From positions 1 to 57,731 of the forward strand of contig VYDI01000048.1 in NCBI GenBank assembly GCA_009843505.1: DNA of 57,731 nucleotides, written 5' to 3'. A program made the translations under genes and the position numbers. Source of the DNA: Holophagales bacterium (lineage in GTDB: Bacteria > Acidobacteriota > Thermoanaerobaculia > Multivoradales > Multivoraceae). The notes under the pieces were generated by a model. The model did no database searches, was not told where the DNA came from, and was given only the letters and a program-made list of their open reading frames with translations. Position 1 is the first letter of the stretch. The number at the start of each line of letters is the position of its first letter. Positions 23,172 to 32,734 of this stretch are shown here, one piece after another.

Positions 23172-24113
23172 ATGTACACCGAGCTCAAGGTCTTCGGCGG
23201 GCGGGCGCATCCCGCCCTGACGAACGAGATCTGCAACTACCTCGGCATGGTGCCGGGTCAGGTCACGGCCTACAACTTCGCGGACGGCGAGATCTTCTGC
23301 CAGATCCAGGAGAACGTGCGTGGCGCGGACGTCTTCATCGTGCAGCCGACCTGCACGCCGGTCAACGACAACTTCGTCGAGCTGCTGATCATGCTCGACG
23401 CGGTCAAGCGGGCTTCGGCAGCGCGGGTGACGGCGGTGTTGCCCTACTACGGCTACGCCCGTCAGGACAAGAAGGACAAACCCCGCGTGCCGATCACCGC
23501 CAAGCTCGTGGCGGACGTGATGACCGCCGCCGGGGCCGACCGCCTGCTGACGATGGACGTCCACGCGCAGCAGATCTCGGGCTACTTCGACATTCCGGTC
23601 GACCACCTGTTCGCGGCGCCCGTGCTCCTTGACGCGATCCGCGCGCTCGGCATCGAGGACCTGATGATCGTCGCTCCGGACGCGGGCGGCGTGGCCCGGG
23701 CGCGGGCGATCGCGAAGCGGCTGCACACCGAGCTCGCGATCATCGACAAGCGCCGGGTGGCTGCGAATCAGGCGGAGGTAATGAACGTGATCGGCGACGT
23801 CAAGGGACGCGACGTGCTGATCCTCGACGACATCATCGATACCGCCGGCACACTGATCAACTCGGTCGAGTCCCTGGCGGCGCAGGGCGCCCGGCGAATC
23901 TTCGCCGCGGGCATCCACGGCGTCCTCTCCGCCTCGGCCATCGAACGGATCGAGGAGTCGAAGCTCGAGGGCGTCCTGGTCACGAACACGACGCCGCTCG
24001 AAGAAAAGCTGGCCCGGAGCACGAGGCTCCGTCCCCACAGCGTCGCTGCGCTGCTCGGGGAGGCCATCCGCAGAATCCATGACAACAGCTCCGTGACGTC
24101 GCTCTTCGTCTGA
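23172..24113 (+). CDS. prs: Ribose-phosphate pyrophosphokinase
   Basis: PRPP synthase transfers pyrophosphate from ATP to ribose 5-phosphate, supplying purine, pyrimidine, His, Trp and NAD synthesis. The 313-residue protein has the N-terminal LKVFGGRAHPAL, the flexible-loop region YYGYARQDKK with catalytic basic residues, the binding stretch MDVHAQQISGYFDIPVDHL and the PRPP loop DVLILDDIIDTAGT. ATG 23172 gives the usual family N-terminus. GTG 23139 would add 11 residues and has an AGGCGG eight bases upstream, so the start is uncertain. rplY follows 26 bases later in the same operon. Confidence 0.95.
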   Translation: MYTELKVFGGRAHPALTNEICNYLGMVPGQVTAYNFADGEIFCQIQENVRGADVFIVQPTCTPVNDNFVELLIMLDAVKRASAARVTAVLPYYGYARQDKKDKPRVPITAKLVADVMTAAGADRLLTMDVHAQQISGYFDIPVDHLFAAPVLLDAIRALGIEDLMIVAPDAGGVARARAIAKRLHTELAIIDKRRVAANQAEVMNVIGDVKGRDVLILDDIIDTAGTLINSVESLAAQGARRIFAAGIHGVLSASAIERIEESKLEGVLVTNTTPLEEKLARSTRLRPHSVAALLGEAIRRIHDNSSVTSLFV

Positions 24114-24139
24114 GCTGTCCGTCACCTGAGGAGTTCGAA

Positions 24140-24808
24140 GTGAGCGAACCCACCGTAACCGTCCGGCTGCGCGAGCAGACCGGCAAGAACGCCAACCGCC
24201 GCCTGCGGGCCGCCGGCGAGATTCCCGCCGTCGTCTACGGCGGCAGCGCCGATTCGGCGGCCATTCGCGTCGACGGCAAGCTGGTGCTGGGCCTGATCCG
24301 TGAGGGCGGCGAGAACGCCGTCTTTCTGCTCCAGCTCGAGGGCACCGAACAGACGCGTCACACGATGATCCGCGACCTGCAGTGGAACCCGTTGACGGGC
24401 GCGCTGGTTCACATCGACTTCCAGCGCGTGAAGATGGACCAGGAAGTCCAGGTCTCCGTGCCGATCGAGGTCGTCGGAGTTCCCGAGGGCGTACGGAACG
24501 AGGGCGGCCTGCTCGAGTTCATCACCCGGGAGGTGGCCGTCGTCTGTCTGCCTGGCGACATTCCCGTGACCATCGAGCTCGATGTCTCGGGCCTGTACAT
24601 CGGTCAGCATGTAGAGGCCGGCCAACTTGTCCTTCCGGACGCCGTGACGCTCAACGACGAAGAGACCAAGGTGATCGTGTCGGTCGCCGCCGCGCGCGTG
24701 GTCGAAGAGGAGGAGGAAGAGCCGGAGGAGGGCGAACTGCTCGAGGCCCTCGCCGACGAGCCCGAACGGGTCGGCGAGGAAGACGAGTCGACGGATGGAG
24801 ACACCTAG
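24140..24808 (+). CDS. rplY: 50S ribosomal protein L25/general stress protein Ctc
   Basis: L25 binds 5S rRNA in the central protuberance. The 222-residue form has the N-terminal 5S-binding domain (VRLREQTGKNANRRLRAAG, IPAVVYGG), a C-terminal beta domain and a strongly acidic tail rich in Glu from about residue 190. That makes it the long Ctc type rather than the 94-residue E. coli type. It starts at GTG 24140 with TGAGGAG at 24127-24133. Its 3' end overlaps pth by 14 bases, and the order prs-rplY-pth is widely conserved. Confidence 0.95.
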   Translation: MSEPTVTVRLREQTGKNANRRLRAAGEIPAVVYGGSADSAAIRVDGKLVLGLIREGGENAVFLLQLEGTEQTRHTMIRDLQWNPLTGALVHIDFQRVKMDQEVQVSVPIEVVGVPEGVRNEGGLLEFITREVAVVCLPGDIPVTIELDVSGLYIGQHVEAGQLVLPDAVTLNDEETKVIVSVAAARVVEEEEEEPEEGELLEALADEPERVGEEDESTDGDT

Positions 24809-25385
24809 GGAGGAAGCGCGTCTGGTTCTCGGTCTGGGAAATCCGGGCGGGCGCTACGCCGATACGCGTCACAACCTCGGCTTCCGCGTCGTGGACGAAC
24901 TGGCGCAGCGTCTGGGTGTCCAACCTGGCCTGGACGTATGCGGAGCGCTCTGGGCCTCGAACGACCGCGTCGATCTGGCGATGCCGCAGACCTACATGAA
25001 CCGCAGCGGCTACAGCGCCCGGTGTCTCTCTGAACGGAATGGCTATGCTCCCGGAAACATCCTGGTCGTCTACGACGAAGTCCATCTGCCCCTGGGGCGG
25101 CTCCGGCTTCGCGGCAAGGGGAGTCCCGGCGGGCATCGCGGCATGGAGTCGGTTATCGAAAACCTGCGCACCACGGCGGTGCCGCGGCTGCGGCTGGGCA
25201 TCGCGCCGGACGAAGCGGCGGCGGCCGAGGCCGGGCGCGGGGAAGAGTTGCCGGACTTCGTGCTCGCCCCCTTTTCGGCGGGCGAGATCGAAACGGCGGA
25301 GCGAATGGTGCGGCGGGCCGCCGACTGCGTCCTGAGTTGGGCTGACCGAGGCGTCGAAGTCACGATGAACGAGTACAACGGATGA
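24795..25385 (+). CDS. pth: Peptidyl-tRNA hydrolase
   Basis: Pth recycles peptidyl-tRNAs dropped by stalled ribosomes. The 196-residue protein has LVLGLGNPGGRYADTRHNLG with the catalytic His in HNLG, PQTYMNRSG with the substrate-gripping Asn, VVYDEVHLPLGRLRLR with the catalytic Asp, and GSPGGHRGMESV. The start lies inside the acidic tail of rplY (14-base overlap), so translation is coupled. hppA follows after 13 bases. Confidence 0.96.
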   Translation: METPREEARLVLGLGNPGGRYADTRHNLGFRVVDELAQRLGVQPGLDVCGALWASNDRVDLAMPQTYMNRSGYSARCLSERNGYAPGNILVVYDEVHLPLGRLRLRGKGSPGGHRGMESVIENLRTTAVPRLRLGIAPDEAAAAEAGRGEELPDFVLAPFSAGEIETAERMVRRAADCVLSWADRGVEVTMNEYNG

Positions 25386-25398
25386 GAGGAAACGGATA

Positions 25399-27471
<2,073 letters not shown>

Positions 27472-27478
27472 CGGAAGG

Positions 27479-27511
27479 CCGGCGGCGGACCGTGATAGAT
27501 TCCGCCGCCGG
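27479..27511. terminator. 11-bp perfect hairpin after hppA
   Basis: CCGGCGGCGGA (27479-27489) pairs perfectly with TCCGCCGCCGG (27501-27511) around an 11-base loop, starting 8 bases after the hppA stop. No T-run follows, so intrinsic termination is not assured. It is either a terminator of the lolB-hppA transcript or part of the rpsF leader. Confidence 0.45.
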
Positions 27512-27539
27512 TTCGCTTCGGTCTGCGGACCGGCGCACC

Positions 27540-27565
27540 CTGGCGGCGCGGGAAGGCGCCGCCAG
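27540..27565 (+). promoter_or_regulatory. Hairpin in the rpsF leader
   Basis: CTGGCGGCGC (27540-27549) and GCGCCGCCAG (27556-27565) form a perfect 10-bp stem with a GGGAAG loop, 60 bases upstream of the rpsF start. Bacterial S6 operons are often autoregulated by the S6:S18 complex binding such a leader. The known S6:S18 element has a CCG-containing bulge that I cannot place here, so autoregulation is only a suggestion. Confidence 0.4.
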
Positions 27566-27625
27566 CGTCGCGGCCGGAACCCCCGTCGTCGGGCAATCCG
27601 GCGCCCACATCAAGAGGATGAACGA

Positions 27626-28012
27626 TTGACACGGACATACGAACTCGTCTTTATCGCCGACCCGCGCCTCTCGGATGAAGAGGCCGTGGAGTTGAGCGAT
27701 GCCTTCGGCAAGCTGCTTGTCGCTGACGGCAAGCTACGGATCACCCAGGAGGAATCCTGGGGCAAGAGGCGGCTCGCCTATCCGATCAGGAAGTTCACCG
27801 AAGGTCGATACCACATCTACTACCTGGAGTCCGACGGAGGCGACAACGGCCTCGCCGAGATCGGACAGCGGATGCTCCAGAACGAGAAGATCCTGCGCCA
27901 CCTGGCGGTGCGGACCGATCTCGACCTGAAACGAGCCGCCAGCAAGGGCAAGGAGCCGGTCCAGCAGACGACCATGGCCACCGCCCCGAGCCAGGCGGCT
28001 GGAGGCGTCTAG
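27626..28012 (+). CDS. rpsF: 30S ribosomal protein S6
   Basis: S6 binds S18 on the platform of the small subunit. The 128-residue protein has the ferredoxin-like fold: TYELVFIADPRLSDEE, a WGKRRLAYPIRKFTEGRYHI strand pair and ILRHLAVRTDLDL. A Lys/Gln/Ala-rich tail of about 25 residues follows. Translation starts at TTG 27626; AAGAGG at 27612-27617 is at correct spacing and no ATG or GTG is available in frame. The operon order rpsF-rpsR-rplI is the common bacterial one, with a tiny extra reading frame inserted between rpsF and rpsR. Confidence 0.95.
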   Translation: MTRTYELVFIADPRLSDEEAVELSDAFGKLLVADGKLRITQEESWGKRRLAYPIRKFTEGRYHIYYLESDGGDNGLAEIGQRMLQNEKILRHLAVRTDLDLKRAASKGKEPVQQTTMATAPSQAAGGV

Positions 28013-28014
28013 AG

Positions 28015-28095
28015 ATGGCGAAACGCAGACAGCGACGCGGCCGGCGCCCCGGAGACGGGGATGATCGTCGCGCCGCAGTTGGAGGTGGGCACTAG
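28015..28095 (+). CDS. Possible 26-residue Arg-rich peptide from a duplicated rpsR start
   Basis: Two bases after the rpsF stop, ATG 28015 opens a 26-codon frame ending TAG 28093-28095. GGAGG at 28001-28005 is nine bases upstream. Its first bases repeat the rpsR start: 28009-28029 and 28092-28112 agree at 20 of 21 positions, so both peptides begin MAKRR. The copies are 83 bases apart, not a multiple of three, so this frame cannot read into rpsR. The peptide is strongly basic in its first half. It may be a remnant of a duplication, a coupling ORF or a regulatory leader; no homologous function is known to me. Confidence 0.45.
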   Translation: MAKRRQRRGRRPGDGDDRRAAVGGGH

Positions 28096-28097
28096 AA

Positions 28098-28328
28098 ATG
28101 GCGAAACGCAGAACTTTCTTCCGGCGCCGCAAGGTGTGCAAGTTCACCGCCGACGGGATCGAGTACATCGACTACAAGGATGTCGCCACGCTGCGCTCCT
28201 TCGTGCCGGAAAGGGCCAAGATCCTGCCGCGCCGGATCTCGGGCAACTCCGCGCGCCATCAGCGAATGCTCGCCCGGGCGCTGCGACGGGCTCGTTTTCT
28301 GGCCCTGATCCCCTACACGACGGACTGA
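28098..28328 (+). CDS. rpsR: 30S ribosomal protein S18
   Basis: S18 pairs with S6 on the 30S platform. The 76-residue protein shows FFRRRKVCKFTADGIEYIDYKD, then LRSFVPERAKILPRRISG and the C-terminal ARALRRARFLALIPYT, all typical. In many S18 proteins the first motif reads VCxFC; here only Cys14 remains and position 17 is Thr, so it looks like a Cys-depleted form that cannot hold zinc there. GGAGGT lies 11 bases upstream. The initiation region is duplicated in front of it. Confidence 0.95.
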   Translation: MAKRRTFFRRRKVCKFTADGIEYIDYKDVATLRSFVPERAKILPRRISGNSARHQRMLARALRRARFLALIPYTTD

Positions 28329-28370
28329 CCGCCGACGTCGGGGGCGACCGAGGCGGCGAGGAACGAGGCA

Positions 28371-28817
28371 ATGGAAGTCATCCTGCTACAGGACATGAGA
28401 GGGCTGGGCACGCGCGGCCAGGTGGTCGACGTGAAGCCCGGGTACGCCCGCAACTACCTCTATCCGAGGGAGCTGGCGGCGCCTTCCACCGAATCGAACC
28501 GGCTGTGGTTCGAATCGCAACGGAAGAAGTTCGACGCTCGCCACGAGGCGGAGCGTTCAGCCGCCGCCGAGGTCGCGGCCGAGCTCGCCGCGGTCAAGCT
28601 GACAATCGCCAAGCGGGCCAGCGAGACGGGGACCCTGTACGGTTCCGTGACCCCAACGGAGGTCACCGAGGCGCTCGCCGCTGCCGGCGTGCAGGTGGAC
28701 CGTCGCATGATCGATCTCACCGGCGGCATCAAGAGCGTGGGCGACCACCTGGTGCGGGTCGACCTCCACACGGAAGTCATCGCCGAAGTCGCCATCGAGG
28801 TAGTGCCTGAAACCTAG
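28371..28817 (+). CDS. rplI: 50S ribosomal protein L9
   Basis: L9 bridges the large subunit to a neighbouring ribosome and helps maintain reading frame. The 148-residue protein has MEVILLQDMRGLGTRGQVVD and VKPGYARNYLYPRELA, a long charged connecting helix (about residues 42-75) and the C-terminal domain beginning LYGSVTPTEV. It is the third gene of the S6 operon. GAGG inside its last codons (28797-28800) appears to serve as the ribosome binding site of the next gene, whose proposed CTG start lies 10 bases before the rplI stop. Confidence 0.96.
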   Translation: MEVILLQDMRGLGTRGQVVDVKPGYARNYLYPRELAAPSTESNRLWFESQRKKFDARHEAERSAAAEVAAELAAVKLTIAKRASETGTLYGSVTPTEVTEALAAAGVQVDRRMIDLTGGIKSVGDHLVRVDLHTEVIAEVAIEVVPET

Positions 28818-30045
28818 AGCCGATAGCGATAGCTCCGGCGCCGGGGCCCCACCCGAAGTCGACGACTTCCTGGGTGACCAGCCGACGCGTCATCTCGGCG
28901 ACTGGCGCCACCTCTGGGAACGGGATATCCCGTTCCCGATCCGCAGCGATCGCGGTCTCGCCGGACGTCTGCTCGTCGCCTTCAAACGGCTGCTGCGCCC
29001 CGTCGTCTCGCTGCCCCAGAACGACCTCTGGGAACGGCAGCGCGTCTTCAACCTGATCCTGCTCGACGTGTTCGAGCACCATCTCCAGGAGTGGAAGGAT
29101 CATCAGGAACGGGTGGAGCGGCTGTTCGAGCAGCGCATCGGCGACCTCGACCACCGGACGCGGCATTTGGAGAGCTTCCTGCGCCAGGGGCTCGACGAGG
29201 TCATGCGCCACGACGACGCCCTGTTCGGCCGTGTCGACCGGAAACTGGATCGCTACCGGCGGGAAACGGATGAACTGGCGGGGCTGCTGAGGACGGCCGT
29301 GGCTCGGGGACCCGAAGCGGATAAGGAACTCCGGGAGGCCGACACCGACGCCTCCTACATCGATTTCGAGCACCGGTTCCGTGGCGCTGAAGAAGACATC
29401 CGGGACCGCATTCGCGTTTACCTGCCGCGCCTCCGTCAGGCCGCACCGGTCCTGGACCTGGGCTGCGGCCGGGGCGAGGCCCTGGCGCTGCTGGAGGCCG
29501 AGGGCGTGGAGTGTTGCGGCGTCGATCCCTCCTCGGCGATGGTGCGCCACTGCCTGGAGCAGGGTCTCGGCGTCGAGCAGAAAGACGCGCTGTCCGCACT
29601 GGCTCAGACCGAGCCGGCATCCCTGGGCGGCGTAGTCTCCTTCCACGTCATCGAGCATCTGGTTCCGGAAGACATCGAGCGCCTGGTGCGGCTCGCCTTC
29701 GCCGCTTTGCGGCCGGGAGGGGTTCTCGTGCTGGAGACGCCGAATCCGCTCTCCGTCGCGGTGACGGCCCGCAGTTTCTGGCTCGATCCGACCCATACGA
29801 GACCCGTGCATCCGGAGGCGCTCTCGGCCTGCTACGAACAGGCGGGCTTCACCGGCATCGAGCGGCTCGACCTGCGGCCCTATCCGGAGGAGGAGCGCCT
29901 GCCGGAGATCCCGCTCGACGGACTGGAGGGACAGAGCCGGGAGCTGGCCGATCGGCTGAATCGCCTCCGGGACGAACTCGACGATTTCCTCTTCGGCTAC
30001 CGCGACTACGCCCTGATCGGCATCCGGCCGCAGACGCAGCCTTAG
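28807..30045 (+). CDS. SAM-dependent methyltransferase, probable envelope polysaccharide modifier
   Basis: A class I methyltransferase. SAM motif I is VLDLGCGRGEALALLEAEG (about residues 215-233), followed by GVDPSS, FHVIEHL and LRPGGVLVLETPNP. Upstream is a long, charged region predicted as coiled coil (about 85-170), preceded by a conserved-looking IPFPI...RPVVSLPQNDLWERQRVFN stretch seen in O-antigen and lipopolysaccharide-type methyltransferases. That part is open only from 28804, and the first ATG, GTG or TTG is GTG 29068. The only fitting start is CTG 28807, six bases after GAGG. This gives 412 residues and overlap with rplI. Its stop interlocks with that of the convergent sulfatase-like gene. 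Confidence 0.82.
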   Translation: MKPRADSDSSGAGAPPEVDDFLGDQPTRHLGDWRHLWERDIPFPIRSDRGLAGRLLVAFKRLLRPVVSLPQNDLWERQRVFNLILLDVFEHHLQEWKDHQERVERLFEQRIGDLDHRTRHLESFLRQGLDEVMRHDDALFGRVDRKLDRYRRETDELAGLLRTAVARGPEADKELREADTDASYIDFEHRFRGAEEDIRDRIRVYLPRLRQAAPVLDLGCGRGEALALLEAEGVECCGVDPSSAMVRHCLEQGLGVEQKDALSALAQTEPASLGGVVSFHVIEHLVPEDIERLVRLAFAALRPGGVLVLETPNPLSVAVTARSFWLDPTHTRPVHPEALSACYEQAGFTGIERLDLRPYPEEERLPEIPLDGLEGQSRELADRLNRLRDELDDFLFGYRDYALIGIRPQTQP

Positions 30046-32681
30046 GGAACCGCGCCGCGCAACTCGACCCGGCCGACCGCGACGCCCAGGCTGCGGCTGT
30101 CCCGCGACGCGGGAAGGTGCGTATCGCTAAGCAGCGCGATCTCCACTTCCGGTGGCTGGAGGTCGCAATCTCCGAGATCGAACGTCGCCTTCCAGCGGTC
30201 CCGGATGGTCTCGTCAAAGAGCAGACAGTCATCGGCGGCGATCCGGAACCGCTTGGCGCCGCCGGTCATGACGACCTCCACCGCAAGTTCCGTCGGCGGC
30301 GACCGCGGATCGAGCGGCACCCGCAGGCGCGCATCGCCACGCGTCCAGCGGAACGGGCGGTCGTCCGCCCACTCCATGCCGTGGAATCCGGAAGCCTGTC
30401 CGTCGAGAGCCTGAATCTGCTCCTCGCGAACGAGATTCGGCCAGCGAGTCGGTGCCGCGTTGCGGTGGACCGCGGCAAGCGCCACCGTGCCGTCCCTGCC
30501 GTGCTCGCGAACCTCGAGTACTTCCAGGGAGTTGGCGCCTGGTACGAACCAGCGCGGATCAACGATTGCTTCCCAGGCAGCACGCCGGCCCATCACCGGG
30601 AAGGAGTACGGACGCGTCACCGCCGCTACGGTGCCGTTCAGTGCGATCGCCAGCATCGGCGCCGGCGGACCGTCCCCCTCGCTGACCACGGCGCCTGTGA
30701 TGTGGGCAGGGATGAAATCGCCCTCCGGATCAACTTCCTGCATCAGCGGCAGAGCGTCGACGAGCACTTCGACAGTCGCCGGCTGCACGGTGCGCAGCGG
30801 ATCGACCGCACGGCCGATCAGCGTTCCGTAGCGGCCTTCGGGGGTTGGAACGTCCAGGGGATTGCCTGTTCGGAACCAACTGAACTTCCGCGCGGCGCCC
30901 TCGATCACGGCCCGACGAAGGTCGCCCGGGGCCTCCATGCGTTCGTTTGCCCTGTTGAAGAACATCACCTTGGTCGGACGCGGCGCCAGAGCGGCATCCA
31001 GCGCGTTCCTGCCGTCGGCGTTCCACGGCAGCGCCGCGCCGAGCTCGGCGGCGACCGTCGGGACGATGTCGACAACCTCCACGTTGGCATCGCTCACCGC
31101 TCCCCGGCGCTGCCCGGGCCGCTTCAGAAAGAGTGGCACGGCTGCGATCTCCGCGAACGAAGACCGGTTCGGACGTCGAAACGACATGCCGGGCCGCAGG
31201 CTGGCGCCGTGGTCGGCGGTGACGACGATCAACGCCTCGTCATAGATGCCGACCTTGCGCAGGCGCGCCACCAGTCTGCCAAGCAGCGTGTCGGAGTAGC
31301 CCACCTGGAGCAGGTAGCGCTGGTAGTTGAGCGCGGCGGCCCAGTCGTCGTCGACCCACTTTCCATCCCGTAGGCCGATGCTGCGTCCCTGAAACGTGAA
31401 TCGCTGCCCCGTCGGCAGGTAGACCCAGGGTTCGTGCGGTAGAAGCACATGGAGAAAGTGCAGCGTCGGTCCGGTTGCGGTGATCGACTCGATGAAACGG
31501 TCGGCTGGCTCCCGGCGGTCCTCGGCCCGCGCTGACCGCCATCGGTTCTGCACCGTCTCGTTGGCCGCGTTCGCAGCGAAGTCCTTCCACGTCTGGTTCA
31601 CGGGCGGGAGGGACGCGACCAGTCCCTCCGGCAGCAGCACCCTCGGATACACGACTGCCAGGTCTCGCAGTACTCCGGAGAGCCGGGCGCCGAATCCCGG
31701 GCGTTCGGCGGGACACAGTGATTCTGGACACAGACCGGTCAACGGCTCCTCGACGTGCAGGCGGTAGCGGCTCCCCAGCAACGTGAACAGATTCGCCGGA
31801 TGGTCTGCGGCCACCGGCAGCCGACCGTGAGACGGGTAGCTCCCGGTGACGACCGCCGGCAAGGCATGAATCGTCATGTTGGCAACGGCGGTGGCGTTGC
31901 GGAACCAGGTGGCGTCGTCGGCCAGTGCAGCGAAGTTCGGAAAGACCGCACGGTCGATGTTGCCGTCGGAATCGAGCAACGCCGCGAGCTGGAACTGATC
32001 GAAGACGACAACCACCACGGGCGGCGTGGAGCGGAACGACACACCGTCGAGCGCACCGACGTCGTCGGTGGGCGCCAGGACGCGACCGACGCCGGGGCTC
32101 AGCAGAAAGGCCGCCGGTACAGCCAGGATTGCCGGGGCAAGAAAGGAGACGAACAAGCGGACCGGCGGGAATCGAAGATAGGCGCCGGCCGAGGCGGAGG
32201 CCGTGATGACGACCAGGGCGGCGGACATGCCATAGGACCCTTCGCCGAGGGGCCTGAACGCCGCGAGGGCTACCGCTCCGGCGAGCACACCGATCAACGT
32301 GCCGGCGACGCGTCGGCGCCAGCGCCAGCCACAGGAAAGGCCAGCCAGATGAATGAGAAGCACGCAGCCTGACGGAATGGCGAAGCAGAGAAACGCCACG
32401 AGCGCCAGCAGATCGGTCGGGCTGGCGTCATGGGCGACGAAGAACTCCGGGCTGCGCCCCACGACATCGAAGATCGGTTGGGCGACGGCAATGCCGCAAA
32501 GGGCCGTCACGTGGAGTGCTTCAAGGCGCGCGGCGTTGGGGGCATCCCGCGTCGGTCGCCGGGGACGGACCGCGCGACCGAGATCGGCTGCCCGAGCTGC
32601 TACACGCGCCCAGAGCGGTGGATCCGGGTCTGAAGCGCCAGCTTGGTTCATGGGTCCGGCGGGCGATGGTACTGGAGGCAT
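30042..32681 (-). CDS. Sulfatase-fold membrane protein (alkaline-phosphatase superfamily)
   Basis: An 879-residue protein with four or five N-terminal membrane helices (about residues 53-180) and a large outward-facing domain of the sulfatase/phosphoglycerol-transferase type. Metal-site motifs are VVVVVFDQFQ near 222, the nucleophile region NMTIHALPAVVTGSYPSHGR near 265-285, HVLLPHEPW near 425 and VVTADHGASLRPG near 490. The first motif is usually FDE in this branch; Gln here may alter the site. A C-terminal beta-rich region of about 200 residues follows. Likely substrates are envelope polymers or lipids, by analogy only. It converges on the methyltransferase with overlapping stop codons; ATG 32651 is an alternative start. 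Confidence 0.8.
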   Translation of the reverse strand: MPPVPSPAGPMNQAGASDPDPPLWARVAARAADLGRAVRPRRPTRDAPNAARLEALHVTALCGIAVAQPIFDVVGRSPEFFVAHDASPTDLLALVAFLCFAIPSGCVLLIHLAGLSCGWRWRRRVAGTLIGVLAGAVALAAFRPLGEGSYGMSAALVVITASASAGAYLRFPPVRLFVSFLAPAILAVPAAFLLSPGVGRVLAPTDDVGALDGVSFRSTPPVVVVVFDQFQLAALLDSDGNIDRAVFPNFAALADDATWFRNATAVANMTIHALPAVVTGSYPSHGRLPVAADHPANLFTLLGSRYRLHVEEPLTGLCPESLCPAERPGFGARLSGVLRDLAVVYPRVLLPEGLVASLPPVNQTWKDFAANAANETVQNRWRSARAEDRREPADRFIESITATGPTLHFLHVLLPHEPWVYLPTGQRFTFQGRSIGLRDGKWVDDDWAAALNYQRYLLQVGYSDTLLGRLVARLRKVGIYDEALIVVTADHGASLRPGMSFRRPNRSSFAEIAAVPLFLKRPGQRRGAVSDANVEVVDIVPTVAAELGAALPWNADGRNALDAALAPRPTKVMFFNRANERMEAPGDLRRAVIEGAARKFSWFRTGNPLDVPTPEGRYGTLIGRAVDPLRTVQPATVEVLVDALPLMQEVDPEGDFIPAHITGAVVSEGDGPPAPMLAIALNGTVAAVTRPYSFPVMGRRAAWEAIVDPRWFVPGANSLEVLEVREHGRDGTVALAAVHRNAAPTRWPNLVREEQIQALDGQASGFHGMEWADDRPFRWTRGDARLRVPLDPRSPPTELAVEVVMTGGAKRFRIAADDCLLFDETIRDRWKATFDLGDCDLQPPEVEIALLSDTHLPASRDSRSLGVAVGRVELRGAVP

Positions 32682-32734
32682 CGCTCGGAAGCCGAGGCGG
32701 CCAACGCCTCACCCCCGACGCCGACGATCAGGAT

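Noticed and set aside
27618..27629. Three-codon frame ATG-AAC-GAT-TGA just before rpsF
   Set aside because: The AAGAGG box abuts this ATG with no spacing and is correctly placed for TTG 27626 instead; there is no evidence for translation.
28061..28097. N-terminal extension of S18 reading through the upstream short frame
   Set aside because: The two starts are 83 bases apart and out of frame, with TAG at 28093-28095 between them.
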